From Lunularia cruciata (Eukaryota; Streptophyta; Marchantiopsida; Lunulariales; Lunulariaceae): 64,000 nucleotides of DNA. Positions 32,331 to 46,492 of the stretch are shown here, piece after piece. Made by a program: the position numbers and the translations under genes. Each line of letters starts with the position of its first letter. Positions within the stretch are counted from its first letter, which is position 1. The DNA is taken from assembly GCA_948567375.1 (NCBI GenBank), contig OX419755.1, forward strand, positions 19,225,001-19,289,000. The letters run 5' to 3'. The notes beneath the pieces are model-generated. The model saw only the letters and a program-made list of their open reading frames with translations. It was not told where the DNA came from and ran no database searches.

Positions 32331-33880
32331 GAATTAAGTATTACGTTACAACTATATAATCGGGTTATATGAATTCCGATTAATGAAAGAGAAAAAAAGT
32401 TTACGACCTATCTTAGGGAACGAAATATTCCTCATTGACTTATGTAATGGTACCGTCATTCAGAAACAGCAAAATCGATTAAATTTTGTCTAAATGACAT
32501 TGAAATACAAATACAGTTACGTCTCATGAAATATAATCGTGAACATCCAAAACGTAAGTTTGGATACCGAGAATTTAAAAATGAAGTGTACTAAGGGACT
32601 TTTTGGGAAACATAAGTGCAATCTCAGGGCCGGAACAGATGCATTGCACTTTATAGCGAGTTGACTGGTCATATTGTACACACATATTCTACTAACTTGG
32701 TCTAATATAGGCAGATATGGTAGAATTTAGTTGACAGGGAGAGAACTTTAGAGTGATACGCTGCGGTTCTTTAGTTGGTAATTCAGTTCTCTATTTGGCA
32801 ACTTCTGTCCGTTATGAATATGATGTACTTGTTGACATTAACCGGATCCACCCGTCTGCACTCCATCAGGGCAGTAGAGGAAGGCTTAAAATTAAGCGAC
32901 GAAAGGATTGTCTTGTGTTCAGCCGACTTCTCCGTGTTAATGTTGCACTCTCTCCAGAAGAGGTAGGAATTTGTATGGCTCTAATATGCTTCGGCTGTGC
33001 GCTCTCTCTCTGTCTGGAGAGTGACTTCGAAAGCATAAGCAGTAGCCCGTCGAGCAAATTATTGTGCACATTCTTTCCCGAGAGAAACCTACGGTTCGCA
33101 GCAAATTGCGTCTCTTAGATTCCGTAGTTCTTCTAGCTGAAGGTAAAATCTTTCTTGTCACGAAATGAATGCGATTCACGATAGATATCGGGTTCCAGGG
33201 ATTGAATTGTTAGATATTTTGCATACACAGCAAGGCTTCGGCAACGACAAGATGGACCTGCTTTCCATTCTGAAACAACACTAGTTACAACATATGCTCT
33301 GCATTAACATTGTCATACGTATCTGTCTATCCAAACTGGATATGTAGAATGGCTCCGGATATAGAGAAATGAGAACCCGTTTGAGGAACGAGAGATGTAG
33401 ATCTCGTTGAAAGCAAATGAGATGCAAGATATGTAATATATACAAGGTGGCAAATATTTGTTCGACTGATAACATAAATGACCGTAACCTGGAAACATAA
33501 CAAAAGTAGTTCCTATATACAAGAATATCTGCTCGAACATAAACATAAATGAACATAACCGGGAAACATATAAAAAACCCCTATATACAAGTAGCATGCA
33601 CCGGACAAGCGGAAACAGAACAGCAGTGCATGTAGAGAAATAAAAGCAACTTGAGAAGCCAGACGACAAAGATTCGGATAAACCGAAGTCGAAAATCAAC
33701 GTAGAAGCCTGGATATCGAAAGTCGTGGAAAATCCGTGAGTCATCCCAAAAGTATGAAGTCGCTCAGAGAACGAGGGGAGTAGAGCGAAGCGTTAGAGAA
33801 CTGGATATAGATTATATGGCTCCGGGTATGTTCAATTCCTCCTTTTTGCTGGCAGTTAGTGAATCTACTGTACGCTTTGG
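32331..33880. other. Unrecognised region with a small tandem repeat
   Basis: The frame at 32753-33118 (+) has no known motif. A tandem pair with a period of about 67 bp lies at 33471-33595 (taacctggaaacataac and taaccgggaaacatat units, each ending cctatatacaag). I find no other gene. Confidence 0.4.
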
Positions 33881-33894
33881 AAATTTTGTACCTC

Positions 33895-34080
33895 ATATGG
33901 TGTTTACTCCTCTGTTAGCATCGACTTGTGTCGGCACTCTGGAATTGCGCTCAGTGCGTGTGTAACGATTTAGTTTGCTATAGTCACAGAGAAAGATTCC
34001 TTCTTTTCGGCAAATTGCACACAGACAGGTGCGGAGTTCAGTTCTAGAATTTGAGCAAAGTTGTGAGTTTGTCTAGGATT
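33895..34080 (+). pseudogene. Second fragment of the alternative NAD(P)H dehydrogenase
   Basis: From 33896 the plus strand encodes HMVFTPLLASTCVGTLELRS, the conserved segment just after the first motif of the NDA/NDC family, without the frameshift seen at 27.1 kb. It then stops at the TAA near 33963. The 33890-34090 sequence is the inverse of 27190-26970, so it is part of the duplicated network, cut off at its 5' side. Confidence 0.75.
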
Positions 34081-34359
34081 GGCCATTGCCTGCAGTGTAT
34101 ATCGGGATAAAGCTGTTTCTGTTTACTGGGGGTTTGAAAGCGGTAGGGAGACATGAGACGTCATGTGAAAGCTATCTGGAGAACTGGCGGTAACATATGA
34201 TAAGCGGATCATCGCCCATGAGCGGTTGTTCGCTAGTGTACTTGAAAGATATCCTAGAGTCGGTTGGTCTATGTTACTATGGACTAATGACCTTATGTAA
34301 AAAATTTCAATATGTAAAAGAGAGGACATCTAAACCATCAGTGCCCAAGGCCCAACTTA

Positions 34360-35291
34360 AAATTTCTCCAAAATGTTAGTATGAAATGAAACGAGCTTAA
34401 TATTGAATAAGTTTCAAAGTTTTTAAGAAATAATAATAGAAAGATATCTAAAACATCGTCGATCGATTTTATTTTAAGTGGCTTCTTATGTCTAATTCAG
34501 GCCTAATTCCGGTTGCACTTGGATTTGTGAAATTTGATTAGAAGGAAAAGACTCAACAAGTTTAATGGGGCTTCACCATTAGGAATGGCTGTTGATAACG
34601 ATCATCCATATGGAGATTACTATTATGATAGAGCAGTTACTTATTTACAAATCATTGGTGCTAGATTTTGGCCTTGAGATATATTTTCTATTTTTCATCT
34701 TATTTGTTGCAAAAATACTTTTTTCAGAGAAAAATATAGTATTTTTGCAAAAGCTTAAAAATCCACATCGTCTGCACTTTAGAATTTTATAGAATTATCG
34801 ATTTAAAACTCAACAATCTTAAGAATCTCCATTTTAGAATCTTGCTTTTGAGTTATTAGTTTCGTACTTGTTTGATTAGATTTATTGATGAGTTCTAATT
34901 TTTAACCTTGTTTTCTGTTACAAATTATCGATTTTTTAAATGTTTTATTGCATTGTTTTATCACATCTTCGCTTATGTTTTCCAAGAGTTGGTACTCCTA
35001 TTATCTGAAGAAACCGTTTTGTCACAAAAAGTTATAAATTTTTTCATTTATAGTAATAAATACAATTTTGCAATCTCGTGTTAGTATAATAGTGTGGTGT
35101 GCCTAGGTCAAGCTTATTTTTGAATTTTAAATTTTTAAATTGTTAGATCATTATTAGATAAATATTTCAGATACTTTTGAATCATTAAATGGTCTTAATC
35201 ATTATTACAATAATCTAGATGGCAGAGGTAACTTATGAAGTTGATAAGTATATTATTACTTATTCTAAGGTGAGAATAGATTATGGCAAAT
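34360..35291 (-). repeat. Inverted copy of 10880-11860
   Basis: Reverse complement match, including cttggatttgtgaaatttgatt, ggttgctccaaa-like and aacttatgaagttgataag words. The match ends at gattatggcaaatg (about 35291), which is the left border of the GC-rich insertion. Confidence 0.8.
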
Positions 35292-35606
35292 GAACCCCTG
35301 TTCCTTGCTTTGTCTGACAATATTTTTGTTTTGTGGTGTCCCAAAGTTCGGGCTCTTGTGCCAATTAAAAAAAGGAATTTGATATCCGTTTATCAAAGTC
35401 TCCAGAAAGATATAATACAAATCACCCATGCTCAAGTCTGCCACCTTTCGGTGTAAATCACAACTCATTGGTGGCGGATTAAAAGCGACGATACACATAC
35501 GCGCGTAGCGCCGCGCTTTCCTTCTAGGTGCCCACCGGGCAGCTGGCAGACTCGGCCAGCCCCGCTATCTGAACTCGGAAAGTAATCCGTAGTAAGTCGA
35601 GTTAGT

Positions 35607-35639
35607 GAGCCGTAGCCCGGTGACGTGCTCATACGGTTC
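35607..35639 (+). ncRNA. Group II intron domain V
   Basis: The sequence gagccgt-agcccg-gtga-cgtgct-cat-acggttc folds into the classic domain V hairpin: lower stem GAGCCGT/ACGGTTC with the catalytic AGC triad, a small CA bulge, and an upper stem closed by a GTGA (GNRA) tetraloop, with one C/T mismatch. The intron end would follow within about 45 bases, and gaaattttcac at 35671-35681 ends in the AY typical of 3' splice sites. Confidence 0.8.
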
Positions 35640-35681
35640 GGAGAGCACTTGAGCAATCTTATAATGAGATGAAATTTTCAC

Positions 35682-35772
35682 GCCCCCAGATCAAAATGAT
35701 CAGGCAACAGGCGCCGTGCAAGTTGCAAATCACGCACGTAATGCTATGCGAGAGGCTAAAGCACAAGTTTAG
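35682..35772 (+). pseudogene. Possible 3' exon after the group II intron
   Basis: After the inferred intron end the frame reads PPDQNDQATGAVQVANHARN and closes with AKAQV at the TAG of 35770-35772. The composition looks protein-like, and the position fits an exon, but I cannot assign the gene. RNA editing in organelles makes the frame uncertain. Confidence 0.35.
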
Positions 35773-35890
35773 ATACTTAGAGAAAGCGGAGCTTTTTTAA
35801 CTGACTACCTTTATTCTCGCCGGACAGCCCTTCGATCTGCTACACCCCTTTGCTAATAGAGCTAATAAAGCTCCGGGCTGCTGGCGCGTC

Positions 35891-35961
35891 TACGCTGTTT
35901 ATTTCTAAGTAAGACAGCGCCCATCTATTTCTAAGCCCTCTACTTAGAAATAAACAGCGTA
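35891..35961. repeat. 21-bp inverted repeat in the organelle-like insertion
   Basis: Arms 35891-35911 (tacgctgtttatttctaagta) and 35941-35961 are perfect reverse complements around a 29-base loop. Just after it, three tatat-rich direct repeats of the form ataaaatctatata lie at 35967-36055. Such hairpins are common in bryophyte mitochondrial spacers. Confidence 0.85.
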
Positions 35962-36358
35962 ATCTATCAGCGCGATAAAATCTATATACATTTTATCAGG
36001 GCATAACATCTATATATTTTTTATCTCTAAACAGAGATAAAATCTATATATTTTTTGTCCCCTGCCGCTGACAGCAGCTCTTGTAGATCTTGAACAGTCA
36101 TGTTTAGTAAGTTACTTACTCGAAGGCGCGTGTAGTACGGAACAGCCAAAGATACCCTGACTCTAGCTTGAACGGAAGAGTTCCCGCCAAGCCCTCTCTC
36201 TCTGGTGCTCGTGTGGGGAAACCGTCAAACCATTTCTAGCCTTCAGGGCCACTCGGGTCGCTTACTCCGTGCTTTGGCCCCTTCGGATCGAGCCTTAAAA
36301 GCCTAGCCGAACAAATTGTCCGAGCGGAGGAGGCGGTTAAAGAAAGCCCTGATAAACT

Positions 36359-36613
36359 TCTTCACCTGCCGCAGGATTGACCTGGTTTCTGACAACAGTG
36401 GAACCATTTGCATCGAAGTTGAATCCTGCCACAACGAAAGCTGCAGATTTGAGTAGGGGGAGCAAGAAAGTTCCAACAGTACCATACGAGAAGGATAAAG
36501 ACCAAGCTCATCATCCCGAAGGTCCTGATCTGCAGATCTCTCCAAAATCCAAAACTCCCCACACCGGTGTTGGATTAGGACAAAGTGAGGGTCGGAAGGC
36601 CGGACCGGTGTAA
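36359..36613 (+). other. Open stretch in the insertion, unrecognised
   Basis: A frame of about 80 codons ends SEGRKAGPV before TAA at 36611-36613. Frames on the opposite strand are open over the same interval, so coding is unproven. I do not recognise a homologue. Confidence 0.3.
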
Positions 36614-37440
36614 GGAGAAAGTGGCGTTTTTGACCCGTTTTTGATCTTTCTTACCCTTTGTGAAGGATTCTAGAAATTCTTTTTTTTCTTATTTATTTCT
36701 AAAACGAGCATCTCAGGGCTCGAACGCTTCGTACATTCGAGCCCTTCCCTCGTCGCACACGCATAAAAACAAAAGAAGAAAAAGAGGCAAGTTTGACCTT
36801 TGCATCCCTTAGACAATAGAGCCCCGAAGGAATTCAGAAAAGACTGTTCTTGGGCTTCAGCTCACCGCGCTTTGGCTTTACGAAAGACATGCCCAAGGCC
36901 GGAAATGGCTGGTCCGCACACTTGCGCGTGTCGCTCGGACTCATAAAGTGGCTCGTGGCCTTTGGGTCGTAGGTCCTTCGGACGCTCCTTTAGCTTTACG
37001 GGAGCTTACCCAATTTGAGAGAGACTTAACCTGAAATCATATATAGAATAGTGGCCGCATACACAAACATGACACACACTTGGTGTGCTTAGCTTTCGTA
37101 TGAGATCGTAGCACCTATGTAGTTTATTGGAAGGGAGTGCCTGTAAAGCCTCCCACTGCGGCGACGGCCAACCACAGGCCGATCCACTACTTATATTACT
37201 CTTGCCTTCGTGCTTTTTTATTTGAAACTTTGTGTTCTTCATGATATCATGATACATAATGAGCAGGAGGTACATCTCTCTTCGACTGTCAGTGTCGAAG
37301 CCATAAAATGGCTTTATGGCTTCACTACTAGCCATAAAATATATAATGTAAGACTGAGGGTCCTCTTCTTCGGATGCTATTCACTCTATGTACTGTGGAG
37401 AACTCCGTGGATCCCTGGCTCTTGTCATTAATTGCTAGTA

Positions 37441-38726
37441 ATTTCGGGGCTTCACCGTACCCTCGTATAATCCCGGAAATTGAGGACTTAAGCTTGAGGG
37501 CTAAGGAGAAAATATCTTAAATGGTAGTTGACCAGGTCTAGAATCGTCCCGTTGTTGTGTGTGCATTTGTAATAGCTTAGGATCCCATGGGCTTTGGGTA
37601 ATCTACCTGCATATTTTCACTCCAAACCTTAGACCTGGTTGATTTTGATCATCTGCAAGCAGAGAGCATGACTTCATCCCTTTGCGTGCATTCCCGCATG
37701 CACAAAATCCACTCCCAAAAGGGTAATGTCACCCTCTATGATGCACTAGAGCAAAAAAGAATCACAAATAATCACTTTCACTCTAAAATCTAGCCATGAT
37801 TGCTCTTGAAGGTGATGGTTTGTCCAACTCCCAGTGTCACTCCATTTCAAAGGTGTAGTGTCTACAAATGTTCCACCCTTCCCAGAAGGCACAACTTGCA
37901 GGACTGAAATTCCTGATATTTCTTGTCTAAATGTTTTGATTCCGTGGTACTGCTTGTGCGGTGAGCTTCCTAATCCACTTGTTGCATAACTTCACTCTTT
38001 TGATTCTTTCGATGCATACGCTGACCAGGGAGCAAGTACTTGCTTGGTACTAAGGATTGAAGACCTACTATAGAATTCTTCACCTCTAGTCTTGCGTAGA
38101 CATTGAAATAGCATGCACAATGTAGGACACAAAACTTGCAAAGAAGTAAGAGCACTCTTTACTTTTAATCAAAGTCTACATACACAAAAGAATTAACACT
38201 AGTGCCAAAAATACTCAACCTTATATACAAGTCTGGCTCCTAGCCAAAGGGATCAGAACCCTTAGTGAATCCTTAAAAATATACTAATCTAAATTTTCCA
38301 TCACTGATTTTACTATCCTAAGCCTATCTTATCCTAATCATATGCAAAATTATCAGGCTCCTACATGTGTTAAAAAATTTTCCATCACTGATTTTAAATG
38401 ACATCTAAATTTTCCATCACTGATTTTACTATCCTAATCCTATCTTATCCTAATCATCTGCAAACTCATTAGCCTCCTACATGTGTTCAAGAAGATTTCA
38501 GACCCTGCCTAATCTATTTTTAGTGTACAACCTCAAGTACATGTACAAACCCAAGAGCACTCCTCTTCAAGTATATACAACTTTGAGTGCTTCAAGTGCA
38601 GTACAATTCTAAGAGTACTTGTCCTCAACTCTAAAAAACTCCGTGTGCCACTTAACTTTGAGTGCACTCCTCTCAAATACATACAATATTGAGTGCATGC
38701 ACAACAGGCCCTTTCAAAGTGCTCAA
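37441..38726. other. Spacer with a tandem duplication
   Basis: No gene recognised. A 118-bp unit (ctaaattttccatcactgat start) is duplicated at 38288-38405 and 38406-38520, with a partial third ttttccatcactgatttta at about 38375. The region may be the 3' part or LTR of the minus-strand element that follows. Confidence 0.5.
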
Positions 38727-40260
38727 CTACTCCTCAGCTATGAGTATCTAATCGTTAATAAAGAGTGCATGTATTATTGAAGGACTTCCATACCGGGGAG
38801 TGCCTTGGATTGGAACTACTAGGAGTGAAGGACTTTGTTCACCTCTCAGGTATCTAATAGGTTGGTCTGTCTGGGCTTGATACCTAACTATCTCCAGCAA
38901 GATGGTCTGGCATACTTCATTAAATTTCTTATCCGAATGCTCCTTCAACTACATGGACAAACTGTTCATGCGCTCCTCCTCATAGGCCTGATTTTGCAAG
39001 CATTAGACCTGCATCTTCAATTCATGGCATTTAGTCCTCAAGGCCCACATTTCTCCTTCTTCTTTTAGTATCTCCATAAACAAGACCTATATTTCTTAGT
39101 TGGCACAATGCCTTCAACTGATCTTCTTCTCTTTGCTTTGACTGCCTGACCCATTTGGCCTTTTGTTCCTCTAGCACTTGGAGGCTTTCCATATGCTCAA
39201 TCCTTTCTTCCTTAGCCTCCTTGGTGAGACATTCCACTTAAACTGCCACTTCTTTCCAGTACTCTTACATCTGTAGCTCCAATGTTACTACTTGGTCATG
39301 CTTCTTGTTCAGAGCACTCCAAGTGTTGTCCACCTCTTGGCACTTGTTGTGAAGTTGGTTGTTGGCTTCCTTCTTGAACTGATTAAACTCAAGGTGGAGT
39401 GCCTTCCAATCCCCTTCAGTCCTGTTGGTCTTGTTTGTTTTCAACAATAGCACTTCTCCACTTTAGCTCCTGGTTCTCCTTCACCAAGGCACTTACCTTC
39501 AAAGCCCCCCCTTGTACAGGTCTCTGGCCTTCACTGCCTTGTCCTTCATCAGGTCCTCTCTGGACTTCCAAGTGTAGACCTACTTTTGCATGGCCTTGAA
39601 CAGCATGAAGTAGTTTACCACATCAGGGCGCTCAGCTTGGTATACTGATAATAATACCTCCATGAATTGTAGTATAGGGCCCACTGAGTGAATGATGAAA
39701 TTTGAGCCATCTCACCTACATCTACTTGGATTTTGTAGGTGCCTCTTGCACTTTGATCTTCATTTCAAGTGTACTTTCAAGAAGATTTGTCATAATAACA
39801 ACATCTTCTTCTTCTTTGGCATCGTCAATGATGTGATCTTCTTCCTATGTCCGATCATTGGACTCTTCTTCTCTCTTGGCCAAAGTTCTTGGTCTTTCAA
39901 ACAATCAACCCAATCTTGCACTTCTACTATGGCTTCTTGTTCTTGAACTTTTGGACTAAAAGGTGCTTGCTTGGGCACTGCCGCTTCTTCCACCATGTGT
40001 TCTTCTTCATCTACAAGGCACTCATCAATGTCATGGTCCTGCACTAGGGGAGAAAACTGAGCATCTTCCCAAGTTTCTTCTCCTTCTTCATTGTCCCTTG
40101 AGGTGGAGGTGATCCTTGCTGACTGAAGGACTCCTACTCCTCCTTGTCCTCATCTTCATCTCAATGTCCTCAACTTCATCTTTTGGAGAGGACACTTCAA
40201 TAGTTTGGGCACTCACCTTTGTGTTGGGAGTTAACTCAACTCTGGAGTAACTCAAGTTAG
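38727..40260 (-). pseudogene. Retroelement-type coiled-coil ORF relic
   Basis: Reading leftwards, frames at 40044-39790, 39453-39265, 39237-39031 and 38948-38748 form one interrupted protein. It has an acidic segment (DIDECLVDEEEHMVEE), then a stretch near 39660-39540 with FMEVLLSVYQAERPDVVNYF-like sequence, then a coiled coil rich in E, K and Q (KKEANNQLHNKCQEVDNTW, EAKEERIEHMESLQVLEEQK). This is the layout of gag-like or tail regions in plant retroelement ORFs. Several stops separate the pieces. Identity is not established. Confidence 0.5.
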
Positions 40261-40266
40261 CCTGAT

Positions 40267-40458
40267 TGTGACAGTAAGTCTAGGGCTGGACTACTATATG
40301 TGCGGGCCAGTAGGAGCTATTGGTGATACATTACTTTGATGATCAGAAATGCAATTTTCTGTGTTCTCGTGGACATAGCCTCAATGAGGTGAACCATGTA
40401 TCTTCTTGTGTAGATCATGGTGAATGCTTAACCTGTGTATTATCAAATTGGATTTGCA
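40267..40458 (+). mobile_element. Candidate solo 5' LTR end of an older Copia-type element
   Basis: The stretch starts TGTGACAG and ends TTTGCA immediately before a primer-binding site at 40460. Its length (about 190 bp) suits a short LTR. I found no second copy in the window, so the 5' limit is a guess. Confidence 0.4.
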
Positions 40459-40459
40459 A

Positions 40460-40471
40460 TTGGTATCAGAG
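40460..40471 (+). promoter_or_regulatory. Primer-binding site, initiator Met tRNA type
   Basis: The word tggtatcagagc is the standard plant Copia primer-binding sequence complementary to the 3' end of initiator tRNA-Met. It follows the candidate LTR at a one-base distance. Confidence 0.8.
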
Positions 40472-43356
<2,885 letters not shown>

Positions 43357-43512
43357 ATGGCAGTCATGAAGATTGGAGGAGCCAAATTTTACATTGTCAA
43401 GTACAATGGATGCTCCAATTATGTCCTATGGGAGCGTCAGGTGAAAGGTATGCTGAAGTCCAACGGTTTTGGGAAATTGCTAAGACCCAAGACCGATTTG
43501 GTGTTCAATAAT
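43357..43512 (+). pseudogene. Copia gag N-terminus, cut by a later insertion
   Basis: The frame begins MAVMKIGGAKFYIVKYNG and continues NYVLWERQVKGMLKSNG, the typical start of Copia gag (K..GxNYxxWxxxM/VxxxL). It breaks exactly at the 5' LTR of the Copia element at 43513. The remaining gag does not resume after that element's 3' LTR. Confidence 0.75.
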
Positions 43513-43767
43513 TGATAAAACAGTTGGACAGTCACATGTCTACAAGTTCAACCGGATGACATGACAATACAATGATGTATGATATATATATATATAAAGT
43601 GCACAAAGTAATAAAATAATAAAGGTTGGTGTGCGCCCGTTTCTGCAGTGGAGGTAGCTTCCAAGACAAGAAGTGAACCATGTTATCTCTTGTTGTCATC
43701 TGATTTTTGATTAGTGGTGTTTATGATGTGCTATTGCAAGAGGTCCAAGGGATTGTGTTTTCTAACA
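43513..43767 (+). repeat. 5' LTR of the Copia element
   Basis: 255 bp, TG..CA. Shares with the 3' LTR the words ggatgacatgacaat, taaaataat, ggaggtagcttcc and gtgaaccatgttatc. Confidence 0.85.
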
Positions 43768-43769
43768 AT

Positions 43770-43781
43770 TGGTGTTAGAGC
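43770..43781 (+). promoter_or_regulatory. Primer-binding site of the Copia element
   Basis: tggtgttagagc lies two bases after the LTR and differs from the usual tggtatcagagc at two positions (g and t in the middle). Confidence 0.75.
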
Positions 43782-43850
43782 AATTGATAGTCTTGAAGAG
43801 GGTCTTGAGATCTGAGGGTGCAATGAAGTGGGTCTAGAAGCAAGTCCACA

Positions 43851-44275
43851 ATGGCAGATATGATATCCATATCAAATGCTAAATTTTTAGTGGAGAAGTT
43901 TGATGGGGACTTTGGCAGTTGAAGATGAAGTACCTTCTTTTCCATCAAGGACTACATAGAGCACTAAGAAAAAGACCTGAGGACAAAAGTGATAAGAATG
44001 TGAAAGATGAAGATGCAGATCTCAAAGCTGTTAGCACTATTCAGTTGAACCTTGCTGATGAAGTACTATACAATGTCATGAATGAGGAATTTACATTAAA
44101 ACTCTTGGTCAAATTGGAGAATCTTTATATAACCAAGTCATTGACAAATAGACTGTATCTTAAACAGAAGCTATATATGTTATGTATGAAGGAGTGCCAA
44201 AGTATTATGGAACACCTCTATACTTTCAACAAAATCTTTTGTGAGTTGATGAGGATAGAGGTTAAGTTATAAAAG
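43851..44275 (+). pseudogene. Copia gag polyprotein relic
   Basis: From ATG 43851: MADMISISNAKFLVEKFDGD, then a stop at 43919 (TGA where the family has Trp), then open to 44270 with AVSTIQLNLADEVLYNVMNE and QSIMEHLYTFNKIFCELM, as in the gag UBN2 domain. A CCHC zinc knuckle relic (KCWYLW with GHFKKDCNN one frame away) lies at 44510-44570, and WILDSSCSYHMCPNKEWF at 44690-44745 is the protease motif (family WILDSGCSyH). Confidence 0.8.
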
Positions 44276-44972
44276 GAGGATAAGGCATTGATGTTATTGA
44301 CTTCACTTTCCCCTTCATATAAGCATCTGGTCACAACTCTTCTATATAAATTGTGAGGAGGTCTCTGCATCATTATTATCCAATGAGATATGAAAAAGAC
44401 ACTACCAAGAAAAGACAAATCCAAAGGCATTTTTATCAGAGGAATGACAAGAGAGCGAGATCAGATCATGAGTAATTCCAGATCCAAGTCTAGAATTGGA
44501 GGTTTCAAAGGCAAGTGTTGGTATTTGTGGGCAGGTTGGACATTTCAAGAAGGATTGTAACAACAAGAGGCTTTAGTACAACAAGGATAAAGGTCAACTT
44601 TAAGATCAAGCAAGTATTGCTGAGTCATATGGTGTTGTGGATGATCTTCTATATGTTGACAAAGATTAAAATTGAGAAGTCATGGATATTGGACTCAAGT
44701 TGCTCTTACCATATGTGTCCAAATAAGGAGTGGTTTATTGAGTATAAACCATTCAATAATGAGGATCTATAATAATGGGGAACAACATGGCTTGTAAAGC
44801 TATTGGCATTGGTACAATATGTATTAAAATGTTTGATAGTATTTTGAGGACTCTTGCTGATGTGAGACATGTTCCTGAGTTAAGGAAAAATTTGATATCA
44901 CTAGGTACTTTGGACTCAAATGGCTGGAGGTGGAGATAAAAAAATGGAACACTCAAGGTATCAAAAGGAGTA

Positions 44973-46440
44973 TTGGTTGTGATGAAGAGCAAAATTCAAT
45001 CAAATTTTGTTAAGATAGATATTGATCTTGGATGTGAAGGCATCTCACCTCTTGTAGATCTACCAAGTGAACCATTAGAAGAGAAAATTCCAGAAATGAT
45101 TCATGAACATAGATACCCAATTAGGGATAGAAGATTTCCAAAGAGATTTGATGATTCATTTGTAGCTTATGCTTTTTTTACATAGAAAGGTGAGTGTTAT
45201 TCATATGAAGAGGAAATGCAAGATCAAGAGTGTCAAAAGCGCCAGTGTGCAATGGAAGAAGAGATTTACATGCATCAACTTGAAGTTGTGGTCCCAAGGA
45301 ACCAAAACCTGATTTGGAGGCTATAAAATCTTTATATGGACTAAAGCAAAATCCAAGACTTTGGTACATGAATTTGAAGCTTTCATGTTGAAGCATGGAT
45401 ATAAAAAAGTGAGTAGATTGTTGTGTGTACCTCAAGAAGTTACTTCAACCTAGAGTATTTGATCTAATCATCTTGGTACTATATGTGGATGATATGTTGA
45501 TTGTAACTGAGGATATGGTTGAGATGGAGAAATTGAAAGTACAACTTGGTAAGGATTTTGATATGAAGGACTTGGGTTCTTCAAAGAGTGTGCTTGGGAT
45601 TGAAATCCAGTGGGACAAGAGCAAGGGAAAAGAATAAATATTTCAAAGGAAATATTTTAAAATATTCTTGCTCAGTTTGGGATGGAGAATGGAAAACCAA
45701 TGAACAATGGCAAGTCATTCAATATATCATTGGAGCAATGTCCATCAAATGAAGAGGAGAGAAATTAACATCAAATATTCCTTATGCTCGTGTTTTTGGG
45801 AGTTTAATGTATGTTATGGTCTGCATTAGACCAAACATCTCACATGTTATGAGTATGGTGAATATATACATGAAAAATCCAGCAAAACAACATTGGGAAG
45901 TTGCGAAGTGGATACTTTGCTACTTGAAAGAGACTATAAATATTGGAATTATCTTTGATTGTGGAGAAGTACCAAGAAGGAGGAATTACAAGGTATGTCG
46001 ATTCTGATTTTACCGGTGACTTGGATAAGAGAAATTTTATGATAGGATTTGTTTTTACAAATGTTGGTGGTACAGTAATTTTGACGTCTACTCTCTAATT
46101 TAGTGTTGCTTTTTCTGCTACAGAGGTGAAATATATGGCAACAACTGAGGTTGCCATATATGGCAATATGGCTTCAAAGATTAGCCAAGGATATAAGACT
46201 CCTAAACATGAAATCCACACTTTTTTGTGATAAAAAAACTCTATTCACTTGGCCAAAAATCAAATATATCATTCAAGGACAAAATATATTGATGTGAAAC
46301 ATCATTTTATTAGGGAAGTTATGATAAATAATGAGATCAATTTACAAAAGATTGAAACTGAAGTAAACGCAAATGATATGTTGACTAAACTTGTTCTTAT
46401 TGAATGGTTCAAGTTATGTATGAACTTGCTCAATGTTTAA
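44973..46440 (+). pseudogene. Copia reverse transcriptase and RNase H relic
   Basis: After a linker (HRYPIRDRRFPKRFDD) come SLYGLKQNPRLWY, then ILVLYVDDMLIVTED with the YVDD active site at 45482-45493, and KDFDMKDLGSSKSVLGIEI. RNase H relic: DFTGDLDKRNFMIGF and ATEVKYMATTEV at 46010-46160. C-terminal tail: YHSRTKYIDVKHHFIREV and NANDMLTKL, typical of the Copia end. Stops and frameshifts separate the pieces. Confidence 0.85.
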
Positions 46441-46492
46441 TGTTGCTTTTTGGGATGCTCCGGTGCTTGTCAAGAGCAACAACAAACGTAAT

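Larger units (their letters stand above)
35292..37440. other. Probable mitochondrial DNA insertion (NUMT)
   Basis: Composition changes sharply to a GC-richer, repeat-poor sequence with short palindromes, unlike the AT-rich surroundings. It contains a group II intron domain V (35607-35639), followed by a short open stretch that may be a 3' exon. The left border falls exactly where the duplicated block stops matching. The right border is less clear, near 37440. Group II introns in these bryophytes are mainly mitochondrial or plastid; I favour mitochondrial because I recognise no plastid gene. The exact gene content is not recognised. Confidence 0.6.

Noticed and set aside
33313-33744. 143-residue aromatic-rich minus-strand frame
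   Set aside because: Low-complexity Tyr/Phe/Ser content from the local tandem repeat, no motif, and a second frame is open over the same interval.
35292-37440. GC-rich island as recent bacterial horizontal transfer
   Set aside because: Domain V of a group II intron and hairpin-rich spacers fit organelle DNA better, and no bacterial gene is visible.
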